From contig NZ_CP023000.1 of assembly GCF_002277895.1 (NCBI RefSeq), positions 992,001-1,056,000 on the forward strand: a DNA stretch of 64,000 bases, in the 5' to 3' direction. This DNA comes from Rhizobium sp. 11515TR (GTDB lineage: Bacteria; Pseudomonadota; Alphaproteobacteria; Rhizobiales; Rhizobiaceae). Under the pieces are notes generated by a model. That model searched no databases and was not told the DNA's origin. It was given only the letters and a program-made list of their open reading frames with translations. Shown piece after piece: positions 35,080 to 43,805 of this stretch; position 1 is the stretch's first letter, and each line of letters starts with the position of its first letter. The position numbers were made by a program, and so were the translations under genes.

Positions 35080-35590
35080 GAGTGGTAACTCTACTCTTCG
35101 GGAACAGGTCGGGAGGAATTCTGATGGCGTCGGCGCGGCGGGATTTCACGGCAATCCTCCCAGAAACCCGTCGGCGCCGAAGCAGTCGCAAGCACATGGC
35201 AGCCTGCGGCCAATCTTTGCGTGGAAAGCGACTTTTGTGGGGACTGGCAGGTTCGATTAGCCAAATTCCTTGGCCAAGGCGTTCATCACACGGTCGTGCA
35301 CGTCGCCCGCTGAGGACGGCGGTGACCTTGCAATGATTCCAGCTGGCGGCGTTCCGTGCGGCCATACTCTGCAAACCTCACCAGTCAACCGCCATTGGCC
35401 TGCCTCTGCATTCGATCAAGGATAAGTTGTTATTATCCGATCCACAACAGCCGATTTCATATGCCAGAATGCATATTTAATGGAGTCTTGAATAAAAGCA
35501 ATCATGGCCCCGCGCACGACAGCCATCCCAAATCACCATGGCATCGGCGACCATGGGATGGGATACGCGCCGGGCAAGCCGTTTCAATCC
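35080..35590. other. Intergenic region upstream of the efflux operon
   Basis: 511 bp with no convincing gene. On the minus strand, a frame ending at TAA 35257-35259 reads ...VHDRVMNALAKEFG, which could be the decayed tail of a regulator, but no start or domain supports it. The stretch from about 35420 to 35500 is AT-rich. Confidence 0.4.
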
Positions 35591-36064
35591 TCAGCCACGC
35601 CGGGCCGCGTCGATCGCCGCCACATCGATCTTCTTCATGGTCATCATCGCATCGAAAGCGCGCTTGGCCTGATCGCCGCCCTCGCGAAGCGCTTCCATCA
35701 GAATACGCGGCGTGATCTGCCAGGAGACACCCCATTTGTCCTTGCACCAGCCGCATTCGCTTTCCTGGCCGCCATTACCGACAATGGCGTTCCAATAGCG
35801 ATCCGTCTCTGCCTGATCTTCGGTATAGATCTGAAACGAAAAGGCTTCATTGTGCTTGAACACCGGGCCGCCATTCAAGCCGACGCAGGAAACACCCGCG
35901 ACCGTAAACTCGACGACCAGCACATCGCCCTGCTTGCCCTCCGGATAGTTTCCCGGCGCGCGGATGACGGCGCCCATGGCGCTATCTGGAAAAGTCTCGA
36001 CGTAAAACTGGGCGGCGGCCTCTGCATCCTTGTCGTACCACAAGCAAATCGCATTCTTTGCCAT
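35591..36064 (-). CDS. VOC-family PhnB-like protein
   Basis: A 157-residue protein. NAICLWYDKDAEAAAQFYVETFPDSAMGAVIRA, VVEFTVAGVSCVGLNGGPVFKHNEAFSFQIYTEDQAETDRYWNAIVGNGGQESECGWCKDKWGVSWQITPR is the PhnB/3-dmu-9 group of the vicinal oxygen chelate superfamily. These are small metal-site-like folds; the reaction of this group is not known. ATG 36064 follows GGAGG at about 10 nt; the frame extends further upstream without family similarity. Confidence 0.88.
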   Translation of the reverse strand: MAKNAICLWYDKDAEAAAQFYVETFPDSAMGAVIRAPGNYPEGKQGDVLVVEFTVAGVSCVGLNGGPVFKHNEAFSFQIYTEDQAETDRYWNAIVGNGGQESECGWCKDKWGVSWQITPRILMEALREGGDQAKRAFDAMMTMKKIDVAAIDAARRG

Positions 36065-36288
36065 TATTCCGGTCCTCCTGCTCTCCATTTCCCGGTTATT
36101 GAAATAGGCACGCAATCGCATTTCGCCACCCTCTTCGACGCCATTTCCGCTGGGCAATGACCGGTTTCCTGTCGTAGCCTCTACATCCGGCGGTCGCGAA
36201 GGCTCAGCCATGTCCGGATCGCCCGCGCTGATGGCTAGGCCGCGGAAGAGAGGCGTCTTTCCAGCCCGAAAGCCGATTGGAGTTCACG

Positions 36289-36822
36289 ATGCTAGTCAAC
36301 ATAAGCGGGTGGCCGGGCGTTGGTAAGTTGACGACTGGGCGCGAGTTGCAGGCAATCCTGGGCGGAAAGCTACTCGACAACCACACTATTTTGAATGTCG
36401 GGCGCGCTTTGGCCGAAGGCGGGACAGCAGAATATTACGATTTGGTCCGCGCCGTCAGATCTCTCGCCTTCGCGGCAATTTTGAAACTGCCGTCAGATCT
36501 GCCCGTCATTTTGACAAGCGTTGTTGCCCGCGGAGGATCAAGCGGATTTCTTGAGGAAAATTGGCAAGCGATCATCGATCTCGCGCAAGCGCGAAATTGC
36601 CCGCTCTTCTCCGTTACGCTGACGTGCTCACCCATCGAGAATGCTCGCCGCATCGTCAGCGAAGATCGCGGCAACCGCGGAAAAAGTCGAAAGGCAGAGA
36701 TCTTAAATAAGCTTGTCGTCGAGCGCTCGCTTTTCGACGATGGAACAACACATAGAACGACCATCGATAACACAGCCTCATCTCCCCCGGGAGACTGCGC
36801 AACGTATTCAAGACTGGATTAA
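36289..36822 (+). CDS. P-loop AAA-type kinase-like protein
   Basis: A 177-residue protein whose Walker A is GWPGVGKL at 7-14, with Leu where most P-loops have Ser or Thr, a variant seen in this small kinase-like group (G-x-P-G-V-G-K-L-T). LLDNHTILN, DLPVILTSVVARGG and CPLFSVTLTCSPIENARRIVSEDRGNRGKSRK with basic lid residues resemble shikimate/chloramphenicol-kinase-type folds. ATG 36289 follows TGGAG. The substrate is unknown. Confidence 0.75.
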   Translation: MLVNISGWPGVGKLTTGRELQAILGGKLLDNHTILNVGRALAEGGTAEYYDLVRAVRSLAFAAILKLPSDLPVILTSVVARGGSSGFLEENWQAIIDLAQARNCPLFSVTLTCSPIENARRIVSEDRGNRGKSRKAEILNKLVVERSLFDDGTTHRTTIDNTASSPPGDCATYSRLD

Positions 36823-36939
36823 GAGTTTCCCATTAAGTTCTTAGGTCATGATCGGCCACTACGTTCGGTTCAGCCTTCCAGCACCATGTCGGCTTGCCGC
36901 TCGCTTCGTGAAGCATTCGGATATGGAAGGCGAAATCAT

Positions 36940-37476
36940 ATGAGGAACACCGGATCGCAGATCGAAACGTCAAGACTGCTGTTCCGCCCTTCGCTTCTGT
37001 CCGATACCCCCGCCCTGTTCGAATTTCTCGGCGACCAGCAAGCCATGAGGCACACTCATGTGGACGCGACACCTGCCGCCTGCCGTCGCAGGATCGCCGT
37101 TCATGAATGGCGGCGTCGACGCGACGGATATGCACCCTGGACGGTGATCAGGAAGGATGATGCAAAAATCATCGGCTGGGGCGGCCTATACGACGATCCG
37201 TTTGAACCAGACTGGGGATGCGAAATCGGATATTTTTTCCATCGAGATGCCTGGGGATGCGGATATGCATCGGAATTGGTCACGACGGCGTTGCAGCTGG
37301 CAGACCGGGAACTGCAGATTCGAGAGGTCCGCGCCTTTGCCCATCCTGAAAATGCAGCCTCAAGGAAAATCTTGGAGACCGCAGGCTTCAGAATGATTCG
37401 CTTCGTTCCGGAGATGAACCGCCTTCTCCTTTCCAGACCCAGACGCGAAGATGACACGGCCAACCGGAGCCGATGA
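36940..37476 (+). CDS. GNAT family N-acetyltransferase (RimJ/RimL-like)
   Basis: A 178-residue acetyltransferase. IETSRLLFRPSLLSD opens the fold, IGWGGLYDDPFEPDWGCEIGYFFHRDAWGCGYASELVTTAL is the acetyl-CoA motif A with the Gln/Arg-x-x-Gly loop replaced by AWGCGYAS, and VRAFAHPENAASRKILETAGFRM is motif B. GGAAGG lies 9 nt upstream of ATG 36940. Substrate unknown. Confidence 0.85.
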   Translation: MRNTGSQIETSRLLFRPSLLSDTPALFEFLGDQQAMRHTHVDATPAACRRRIAVHEWRRRRDGYAPWTVIRKDDAKIIGWGGLYDDPFEPDWGCEIGYFFHRDAWGCGYASELVTTALQLADRELQIREVRAFAHPENAASRKILETAGFRMIRFVPEMNRLLLSRPRREDDTANRSR

Positions 37477-37641
37477 AAAGTACGTCTTCTGTCGAGAACG
37501 CATGGCGGGCAAAGTTTACACATGCTCGCAGCACAAAGAAATAATATGACTTTTTTTCTCTTGTTTGTGACCGGGCGACAAGGCTATATCGCGCGGACGC
37601 TTTCGTCCGATCGCGTTGACAATAGCCACCGGGATATATTC

Positions 37642-38673
37642 GTGACCATATTGAAATCAGTTTTGACCATTTCAGCTCTTTGCGCCGCGCTCGCCTTTGC
37701 CGCAACGGCAGCTTCTGCCGCCTCCACCAGCTATCCTCTGACCATCGACAATTGCGGCACCAAGGTCACGTTCCAGAAGGCTCCCGAGCGCGCGATCGGG
37801 CTTGGACAGAACAGCGCCGAAATTCTTCTTTTGCTCGGCCTCGAAAACAAAATGGTCGGCACCGCCTTCTGGCCCAACAAGGTTTTGCCGCAGCTTGCGG
37901 AAGCCAATTCCAAGGTCAAGCTGCTAACGGTCGAGTTCCCGACCTTTGAATCGATCCTCTCGGAAAATCCTGACTTCGTCACCGCCGCGTTGCCGACCCT
38001 GATGGGACCGAGCAGCAAGGTGGCAAAGCGCGAGGACTTCGAAAAGCTCAATATTCCCACCTATGTTTCCCCCAGCATCTGCCCGGCCCAGGGTGCCTCT
38101 CAGGACAAATATGGCAATGCCGCCCGTAGCCAGGTCTGGAACATGAGCGCGCTCTATCAGGAAATCGACGAGCTCTCGCAGATTTTCGATGTCCGCGACA
38201 AGGGCCAGGCGCTGATCGCGGATTTCAAAAAGCGGGAAGAGGCGCTGCGCGCGAATGCGCCGAAGGATGGCAAGAAGCTCTCCTATGTCTTCTGGTTCTC
38301 CAGCCCGTCGCCATCCGCGGATGCCTATGTCGGCGGCAAAAACAGCCCTTCGGGTTATATCGCCGACCTTCTCGGCGGCCGCAATGCCATTACCACCGAA
38401 GCGGAGTGGCCGACACTTGGCTGGGAGAGCATCATAGCCGCCAACCCCGATGTCATCGTCGTTGCCAGCCTTGATCGCAATCGCTGGGAGCTCGACAAGC
38501 CGGAAGCCAAGATCAAGTTCCTCACCACAGATCCTGCCGTCAGCCAGCTAGCCGCGGTCAAGAACAAGGCAATCGTCGTCATGGACGGCCAGGCCATGAA
38601 CCCGACCATCCGGACGATCTATAGCGCAGAGCAGGTCGCCCAGCAGCTGAAGGCACTTGGTCTTCTGAAGTGA
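37642..38673 (+). CDS. Iron-chelate-type ABC substrate-binding protein (FepB/FhuD-like)
   Basis: A 343-residue type III binding protein. The start is taken as GTG 37642, giving a signal peptide (ILKSVLTISALCAALAFAATAASA) with an A-x-A site. PLTIDNCGTKVTFQKAPERAIGLGQNSAEILLLLGLENKMVGTAFWPNKVLP is the conserved N-terminal lobe and WESIIAANPDVIVV the hinge helix. ABC transporters of this type carry Fe-siderophores, haem or B12; no outer-membrane receptor or biosynthesis gene is in the window. It ends overlapping the permease start by 4 bp (GTGA), so unlike the other binding-protein genes it has no hairpin. Confidence 0.9.
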   Translation: MTILKSVLTISALCAALAFAATAASAASTSYPLTIDNCGTKVTFQKAPERAIGLGQNSAEILLLLGLENKMVGTAFWPNKVLPQLAEANSKVKLLTVEFPTFESILSENPDFVTAALPTLMGPSSKVAKREDFEKLNIPTYVSPSICPAQGASQDKYGNAARSQVWNMSALYQEIDELSQIFDVRDKGQALIADFKKREEALRANAPKDGKKLSYVFWFSSPSPSADAYVGGKNSPSGYIADLLGGRNAITTEAEWPTLGWESIIAANPDVIVVASLDRNRWELDKPEAKIKFLTTDPAVSQLAAVKNKAIVVMDGQAMNPTIRTIYSAEQVAQQLKALGLLK

Positions 38674-39710
38674 CCGACACATATCGAACCCTGAGGCAGC
38701 TCGCCATCATCGGCCTGCTGCTTTTTGCCTCTCTCGCGGCGATCGGCCTGACGATCGGTGTCAGCGTCGGCATCGGCGACCTGCCGATCCCGCTTTCGAC
38801 GACCTTCTACGCCATCACCAACAGGCTGGGATGGACGGGGATCGAACTTAACCGCATCCACGAAACGGTGATCTGGGACTATCGCCTCAGCCGGGCGCTC
38901 GTGGCCGCTTTCTGCGGAGCGGGCCTGGCGCTCTCAGGCGCGATCATGCAGTCGCTCCTTCGCAACCCGCTTGCCGAACCCTATGTGCTCGGCATCTCGG
39001 CGGGCGCTTCGACCGGCGCGGTCGCCATCGTCATACTCAACATCGGTGCCGGAGCGGTTTCCCTTTCGGCTGGTGCCTTTGCCGGCGCGTTCGCGGCCTT
39101 CTTCTTTGTCGCTTTGCTTTCGAACGGCACGCGAGGCGGCGCCGACCGCACGATCCTTGCCGGTGTCGCCGCCTCCCAGCTATTCAATGCTGCGACATCC
39201 TATATCGTGACGACATCGGGAAACGCGCAGCAGGCGCGGGATGTTATGTTCTGGCTGCTCGGCAGTTTCGGTGGCGTCCGCTGGCCAGAATTCGTGCTGG
39301 TTGCGACCATTGTCGGTTTCGGACTCGCGGTCTGTCTGCTCTATGCGCGCGTGCTCGACGCGTTCGCCTTTGGTGATGAGGCCGCCTCGTCTCTCGGCGT
39401 CAATGTCGGGCAGGCGCGGATCTGGCTCTTCGCGCTGACTGCGATGATGACTGCGACGATCGTCAGCATGGTGGGATCGATCGGCTTCGTCGGTCTCGTC
39501 GTGCCGCATGCGGCCCGCTTCTTCGTCGGCCCGCTGCATATTCGGCTGCTGCCGGCCTGCGCCATTGTCGGAGCGATCTTCATGGTGCTGGCGGATATCG
39601 CCTCGCGCGCCCTCATCCCTCAGCAGGTTCTGCCGATCGGAGTGGTCACAGCGCTGGTAGGCGTTCCCTTCTTCTCCATCATTCTCTACCGGTTCCAGCG
39701 CGCATCATGA
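38670..39710 (+). CDS. FecCD-family iron-chelate ABC permease
   Basis: A 346-residue permease with about ten helices. RLSRALVAAFCGAGLALSGAIMQSLLRNPLAEPYVLGISAGAS, VGQARIWLFALTAMMTATIVSMVGSIGFVGLVVPHAARFFVGP and RALIPQQVLPIGVVTALVGVPFFSIILYR are the signature blocks of the BtuC/FhuB/FecCD group. GTG start with a 4-bp overlap to the binding-protein stop. Confidence 0.92.
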   Translation: MTDTYRTLRQLAIIGLLLFASLAAIGLTIGVSVGIGDLPIPLSTTFYAITNRLGWTGIELNRIHETVIWDYRLSRALVAAFCGAGLALSGAIMQSLLRNPLAEPYVLGISAGASTGAVAIVILNIGAGAVSLSAGAFAGAFAAFFFVALLSNGTRGGADRTILAGVAASQLFNAATSYIVTTSGNAQQARDVMFWLLGSFGGVRWPEFVLVATIVGFGLAVCLLYARVLDAFAFGDEAASSLGVNVGQARIWLFALTAMMTATIVSMVGSIGFVGLVVPHAARFFVGPLHIRLLPACAIVGAIFMVLADIASRALIPQQVLPIGVVTALVGVPFFSIILYRFQRAS

Positions 39711-40468
39711 GCATCAAGGCCGACAACATCACCTGGAAAATCGGCGCGAAGACCGTCCTCGACGGCGTCACCTTCGAGGCGCCCGCAGGCAAGATGCTCG
39801 GCCTGCTTGGACCGAACGGCTCCGGCAAGACCTCGCTCCTGCGTCTGCTTGCCGGATTGAAACGGCCGAATTCCGGTCGCATCACGCTCGAATGGAAGGA
39901 TCTGCAGCGGATGTCCCGCCGTTCGATCGCAAGGCGCGTCGCCTTCGTCGAGCAGCACAGCACCACCAACGCCAATCTCAAGGTCATCGATGTCGTAAAG
40001 CTCGGCCGGTTTCCGCATCGCTCGATGTTTTCCGGCTGGACGTCGGCAGATGACGAGGCGGTCGAAGATGCTCTCGCACGCGCCGGCATGAGAGAGAAAC
40101 GCAACGACCGATGGCAGAGCCTGTCGGGTGGCGAAAAGCAGCGCGCCCACATCGCACGCGCCTTGGCACAGGCGCCGAAGGAACTGATCCTCGACGAGCC
40201 GACCAACCATCTCGATATCCAGCATCAGATCAGCCTGATGCGGCTGGTTGCCGGCCTGCCGGTCACCAGCATCATCGCTCTTCACGATCTCAATCATGCC
40301 GCCATGTTCTGCGATGAATTGATTGTCATGCAGCAAGGCAGGATAGTCGCCTCCGGCACCCCGGAAGCCGTGCTGACCGAAGATCTGCTGAGAAACGTCT
40401 TTGCTGTCGAGGCAAGGGTCGAAGCCTCTCCTCACCACTCCCGGCCGCATATTCACTATCTGCGATGA
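39707..40468 (+). CDS. Iron-chelate ABC transporter ATP-binding protein (FecE/FhuC-like)
   Basis: A 253-residue ATPase: Walker A GPNGSGKTS (about 34-42), Q-loop FVEQHSTTN, signature LSGGEKQR, Walker B ELILDEPTNHLD and switch His in IALHDLNHAAMFCDE, all typical of the FepC/FecE/BtuD branch. ATG overlaps the permease stop (ATGA). It completes the transporter and is followed after about 150 bp by an SDR gene. Confidence 0.92.
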   Translation: MSIKADNITWKIGAKTVLDGVTFEAPAGKMLGLLGPNGSGKTSLLRLLAGLKRPNSGRITLEWKDLQRMSRRSIARRVAFVEQHSTTNANLKVIDVVKLGRFPHRSMFSGWTSADDEAVEDALARAGMREKRNDRWQSLSGGEKQRAHIARALAQAPKELILDEPTNHLDIQHQISLMRLVAGLPVTSIIALHDLNHAAMFCDELIVMQQGRIVASGTPEAVLTEDLLRNVFAVEARVEASPHHSRPHIHYLR

Positions 40469-40619
40469 GGTAATCCGGAACCGCCCCCTGATTGCCCTTG
40501 CCTCACCATGGAACCGAGCGCATCTTTCGCGATAAGCTCGACGGGCTCGAGCGTTTCGAAGGGCGTCGCAAGAAGATCGCAAGGCGCCGGTCCTGGACAT
40601 GCGGCGGATGGGGGAAGAC

Positions 40620-41387
40620 ATGACAGACAGGCTCAAGGGCAAGATCGCCATCATTTCGGGCGGCGCCACCGGCATGGGCGGTGCGGCCTCGCGCCTGTTC
40701 GCGGCCGAAGGCGCGAAGGTCGCGATCATCGATAGAAATGGCGATGCGGCGGCTGAGACCGTGCGCGAAATCCGCGATGCCGGCGGCATCGCCGATCATT
40801 GGGTTGCCGATGTTTCGGATGAAGCGGCCGTCAATGCCGCGGTCAAGGACATCGAGGGCCGCTTTGGCGCCGTGACCGTACTGTTCAACCATGCCGGCAC
40901 CATCGTCATCAAGCCGTTCCTCGAAACGACGCTCGAGGAATGGGAGTGGCTGCACGGCGTCAACGTCCGCTCGATGTTCCTCATGACCAAGGCGGTGCTG
41001 CCGGGCATGATCGCCGCCGGCGGCGGCTCCATCGTCTGCACCTCGTCGATCTCCGCCGTCGCGGCGACCCCGATGGAGGTGCTCTATGACACGACGAAGG
41101 GAGCGGTGCATATGTTCGCCCGCGCCATCGCCGTCGAGTTCCGCGATCGCAATATCCGCTGCAACGCCGTCTGTCCCGGTTTCATCCGCACGCCGCACGG
41201 GCTGCGCGAGGTCGCGGAGCTGCAGGCTCTCGGCGTCGATGTCTCGGATGCGGCGATCGCGGCCCAGCAAGGGCGCATCGGCGAGCCCGAGGATGTGGCA
41301 CGCGCCGCTCTCTATCTGGCCTCCGACGAGTCCAACTTCGTCAACGGCATCCACCTCTTCGTCGACAATGGCTTTACCGCCATCTGA
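40620..41387 (+). CDS. SDR family oxidoreductase
   Basis: A 255-residue classical SDR. SGGATGMGG is the cofactor loop, NHAG (in VLFNHAGTIV) replaces the usual NNAG, SSISAVA provides the Ser, and Y-x3-K reads YDTTK. CPGFIRTPHG and NFVNGIHLFVDNGFTAI end the fold. GGGGAAGAC lies before ATG 40620. Its neighbours suggest either siderophore reduction or a separate sugar/alcohol oxidation; nothing decides. His in place of Asn in the N-N-A-G motif is unusual but occurs. Confidence 0.87.
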   Translation: MTDRLKGKIAIISGGATGMGGAASRLFAAEGAKVAIIDRNGDAAAETVREIRDAGGIADHWVADVSDEAAVNAAVKDIEGRFGAVTVLFNHAGTIVIKPFLETTLEEWEWLHGVNVRSMFLMTKAVLPGMIAAGGGSIVCTSSISAVAATPMEVLYDTTKGAVHMFARAIAVEFRDRNIRCNAVCPGFIRTPHGLREVAELQALGVDVSDAAIAAQQGRIGEPEDVARAALYLASDESNFVNGIHLFVDNGFTAI

Positions 41388-41510
41388 CAGAAAGGCATCC
41401 GCATGCGATCATCCGAGCAAATCGATATTTTTCAATAGGATATGACTGTCAATTTCATGACACCGATGGTAAGGGAGCTTTACGAATGACTTCACTGCCC
41501 CGGGTGTCCT

Positions 41511-42722
41511 TTGAGTACAGCTTGGCAACAGACCGGAATTGACGCGCCGCCGCTGACGGAGAGTGCGCGGGCAGTGCTGCGAACCATTGCGAGCAGCGGC
41601 CCCGCGACCAGACCGCAATTGAGCGCGGCGCTGATGTTTTCGAAACCCACCATGTCGGCAGCCGTCAGCGAACTTGAACGGCACGACCTGCTCGCCCCGG
41701 CCGGCATCAATCGCGGCTCGGTCGGACGGACCTCCGTCACCTACGGCCTAGGGCCAAAGGCGGGCTTCGTCATCGGCGTCGATTGCGGCACGACCCATAT
41801 CAACGCCATTGCCCGCGGCCTTGACGTGACAACACTCGCAACCGTCGAAATGCCGCTTGTCGACAAATCCGCCGATGAACGGTTTCTTCTGATAGAAGAC
41901 GTCGTTGCACGGTTGCTTTCCCAGTTCGAAGCGCGATCGACGCCATTGCGCGCAATCGCGATCGCCCTGCCGAACATCATTTCCGCGTCGCTGGAGCGAA
42001 TGTTCGGCCGCGAGACCTTGATACCCGTTCTCGAGCATTTGCAAGCTACCTACGCCGCGCCTGTATTGCTTGAAAACAACGTCAACTGCGCTGCCCTTGC
42101 CGAATATCACGAAGGATCGGCAAAACAGTATTCCTTCGTAATCTACATGCAGATCGGCGTGAAGACCGGCATGGGCATCGTGCTGGACGGCAGGCTTTTC
42201 CGGGGCTTCAAGGGTGGCGCCGGCGAAATCGGCCACCTGCCCTTTCCATGGTCGGAACACGAACGGCCGAAATGGCAACAGGTGGAAACCTATATGGGGT
42301 CCGCGGCCCTTCTCGAGCGCGCCGCAGCAAAATGGCCCGCCGGTGAAGGCGCCCCACCGAAGAGTGCCAGCGAACTTTTTGCCCGCGTGGAGCAATCTCC
42401 GACGGCGCGCGCCATTGTCGAGCAGCATGCCCGCGATGTCGGAAACCTCGCTGCCGCCTGCGTCAGCGTGCTCGATCCGCAACTGATCGTGCTGGGCGGC
42501 GGCGTCGGGCAGAACCCGCAATTGCTGCCTGGCGTGAGGGATGTGGTGAAGGAATTGTGCTGGCCGGTGGAAGTGGTCAATGGCCAGCTATCGAACCAGG
42601 CGACCGTGCTTGGCGCCGTGCGTCTCGCCATCGACTTTGCCATGGCGAGACTTTTGGGAGAGGAAGGCAAGACTGCCTTCCTCTATCCGAGCGCGCTCGC
42701 CGTCAATCAAATCAGCATCTGA
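41511..42722 (+). CDS. ROK-family transcriptional regulator (NagC/XylR-like)
   Basis: A 403-residue protein with an N-terminal winged HTH (LTESARAVLRTIASSGPATRPQLSAALMFSKPTMSAAVSELERHDLLAP) and a ROK domain (GVDCGTTHINAIA for phosphate-loop-like binding, LENNVNCAALAEYHEG, GGAGEIGHLPFP). The usual zinc motif C-x-C-G-x2-G-C-x-E is absent (SEHERPKWQQVE), so zinc binding is unlikely. The only in-frame start is TTG 41511; a stronger ribosome site (AAGGGAG) precedes ATG 41486 in another frame, which ends after 18 codons. It converges with the SIS gene 7 bp away and probably regulates that operon. Confidence 0.82.
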   Translation: MSTAWQQTGIDAPPLTESARAVLRTIASSGPATRPQLSAALMFSKPTMSAAVSELERHDLLAPAGINRGSVGRTSVTYGLGPKAGFVIGVDCGTTHINAIARGLDVTTLATVEMPLVDKSADERFLLIEDVVARLLSQFEARSTPLRAIAIALPNIISASLERMFGRETLIPVLEHLQATYAAPVLLENNVNCAALAEYHEGSAKQYSFVIYMQIGVKTGMGIVLDGRLFRGFKGGAGEIGHLPFPWSEHERPKWQQVETYMGSAALLERAAAKWPAGEGAPPKSASELFARVEQSPTARAIVEQHARDVGNLAAACVSVLDPQLIVLGGGVGQNPQLLPGVRDVVKELCWPVEVVNGQLSNQATVLGAVRLAIDFAMARLLGEEGKTAFLYPSALAVNQISI

Positions 42723-42729
42723 GCAAGGC

Positions 42730-43737
42730 TCAGATGTCGCGCTTGGTATCGGTCTGGCGGTAGCGGAATTCGCAGACCGGCAGGCCGGCATCCTCCGAGA
42801 GCGTCGCGATCAGCAATTGTGCGGGAATAGCCTGCAGAATGGCATCGCCGATGCCTTCGGAGAAGGTTGGCACATGGATGACGACGAGGTTGTCGGCATC
42901 CGCGATATCGGTCCGCGCGGTGACGAGAACCGAGGGAATGCCGAAGCCGGCAAGATCCTGCGCCAGCTGCACCTCGCGACCATTACCGAACAACAGCACG
43001 CCGCTATCCCGGTCATTCGGCTCCATCGGCCCATGGAGAAAGTTCAGCGTATCCCAATCCTGGGCAGCGACACGTGCGGCTTCGCGGATCAGGAGCGCCG
43101 CATAGCCGGCCGTGCCGAGAGCCGCGCCCGCGCCAACGCAATCGATTGACGTCTTGCCGGCCAGCAACTTGGCGGCCTTGTCGGCCTGAGCGCGCGTTTC
43201 GGTCAATACAGCCTCGGCGCGACCTGAAAGTTCCTGCCAATTCGTGCCGGACGGGCGACCGGCCTTATCGATGAGCAAGGCTGCACTCAGCAGCGATCCG
43301 AGATAACTTGTCGTGTTCGGGCCGCTATCTGCGCCGCTCTCGGTTGCGATCATATGCTTCACGACCCGCGAAATCGGCGTGCCGTCCGCCTTGGCGATAC
43401 CGTAGGAATGGGCGTTGGGACGCAGTTCCATCGCGCGCGCCGGCTCTTCGCTGCGGCCGGAGGCGGAAAAGGCGATATAGGCCTCGCCGGCATCGACCGA
43501 TGGGTCATAGAGATCGGTACCCGGCAGGGCGAAGGCGCGCAGGCCCTGCGCGCGCATCTGCGCCGCGGCGACGACGGCCGCATAGAGGCTGGCACCGATC
43601 CCGACGAGGACCGTCGGTCCACGCCTTACCGGCTCCAGATCGAGGGTTTCCAGCCGCGTGGAGACGGCGCCGAAGCAGGTGTTGAGGGCAGCGGGCTGCA
43701 ATGCGATCGCTTCGCGGTAAGGCACTCTGTCTGTCAT
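42730..43737 (-). CDS. SIS-domain sugar isomerase/deglycase-like protein
   Basis: A 335-residue protein with two SIS domains: TVLVGIGASLYAAVVAAAQMR, IAFSASGRSEEPARAMEL, ATESGADSGPNTTSYLGSLLSAALL and, in the second half, IDCVGAGAALGTAGYAALLIREAARVAAQDWDTLNFLHGPMEPND. This resembles the GlmS isomerase half and the fructosamine-6-phosphate deglycases (FrlB, GfrF), which split phosphorylated Amadori compounds. ATG 43737 follows GGGA by 6 nt. It stands last in the operon behind the binding-protein gene. A role in cleaving or isomerising a phosphorylated amino sugar is inferred from fold and context. Confidence 0.82.
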   Translation of the reverse strand: MTDRVPYREAIALQPAALNTCFGAVSTRLETLDLEPVRRGPTVLVGIGASLYAAVVAAAQMRAQGLRAFALPGTDLYDPSVDAGEAYIAFSASGRSEEPARAMELRPNAHSYGIAKADGTPISRVVKHMIATESGADSGPNTTSYLGSLLSAALLIDKAGRPSGTNWQELSGRAEAVLTETRAQADKAAKLLAGKTSIDCVGAGAALGTAGYAALLIREAARVAAQDWDTLNFLHGPMEPNDRDSGVLLFGNGREVQLAQDLAGFGIPSVLVTARTDIADADNLVVIHVPTFSEGIGDAILQAIPAQLLIATLSEDAGLPVCEFRYRQTDTKRDI

Positions 43738-43764
43738 GATCATTCCCGTATCTTTGCAAGGAAA

Positions 43765-43789
43765 GGCGGCCGCGCAAATAACGGCCGCC
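43765..43789 (-). promoter_or_regulatory. Intercistronic stem-loop after the polar-amino-acid binding-protein gene
   Basis: GGCGGCCG (43765-43772) and CGGCCGCC (43782-43789) form a perfect 8-bp stem with a 9-nt loop between the binding-protein stop and the SIS gene start. Confidence 0.55.
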
Positions 43790-43805
43790 CGAGGTTTGGC
43801 CGATC

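Noticed and set aside
35257..35340. Minus-strand fragment ending ALAKEFG as a possible lost regulator of the efflux pump
   Set aside because: Only about 25 codons look protein-like and no start or helix-turn-helix was found.
35520..35570. CATCCCA/TGGGATG inverted repeat upstream of the PhnB-like gene end
   Set aside because: Arms are short and far apart, with no gene start in a sensible position.
40493..40623. Short frame before the SDR gene whose stop overlaps the SDR start
   Set aside because: About 43 codons, Arg/Lys-rich, no ribosome site and no similarity recognised; more likely chance than a leader peptide.
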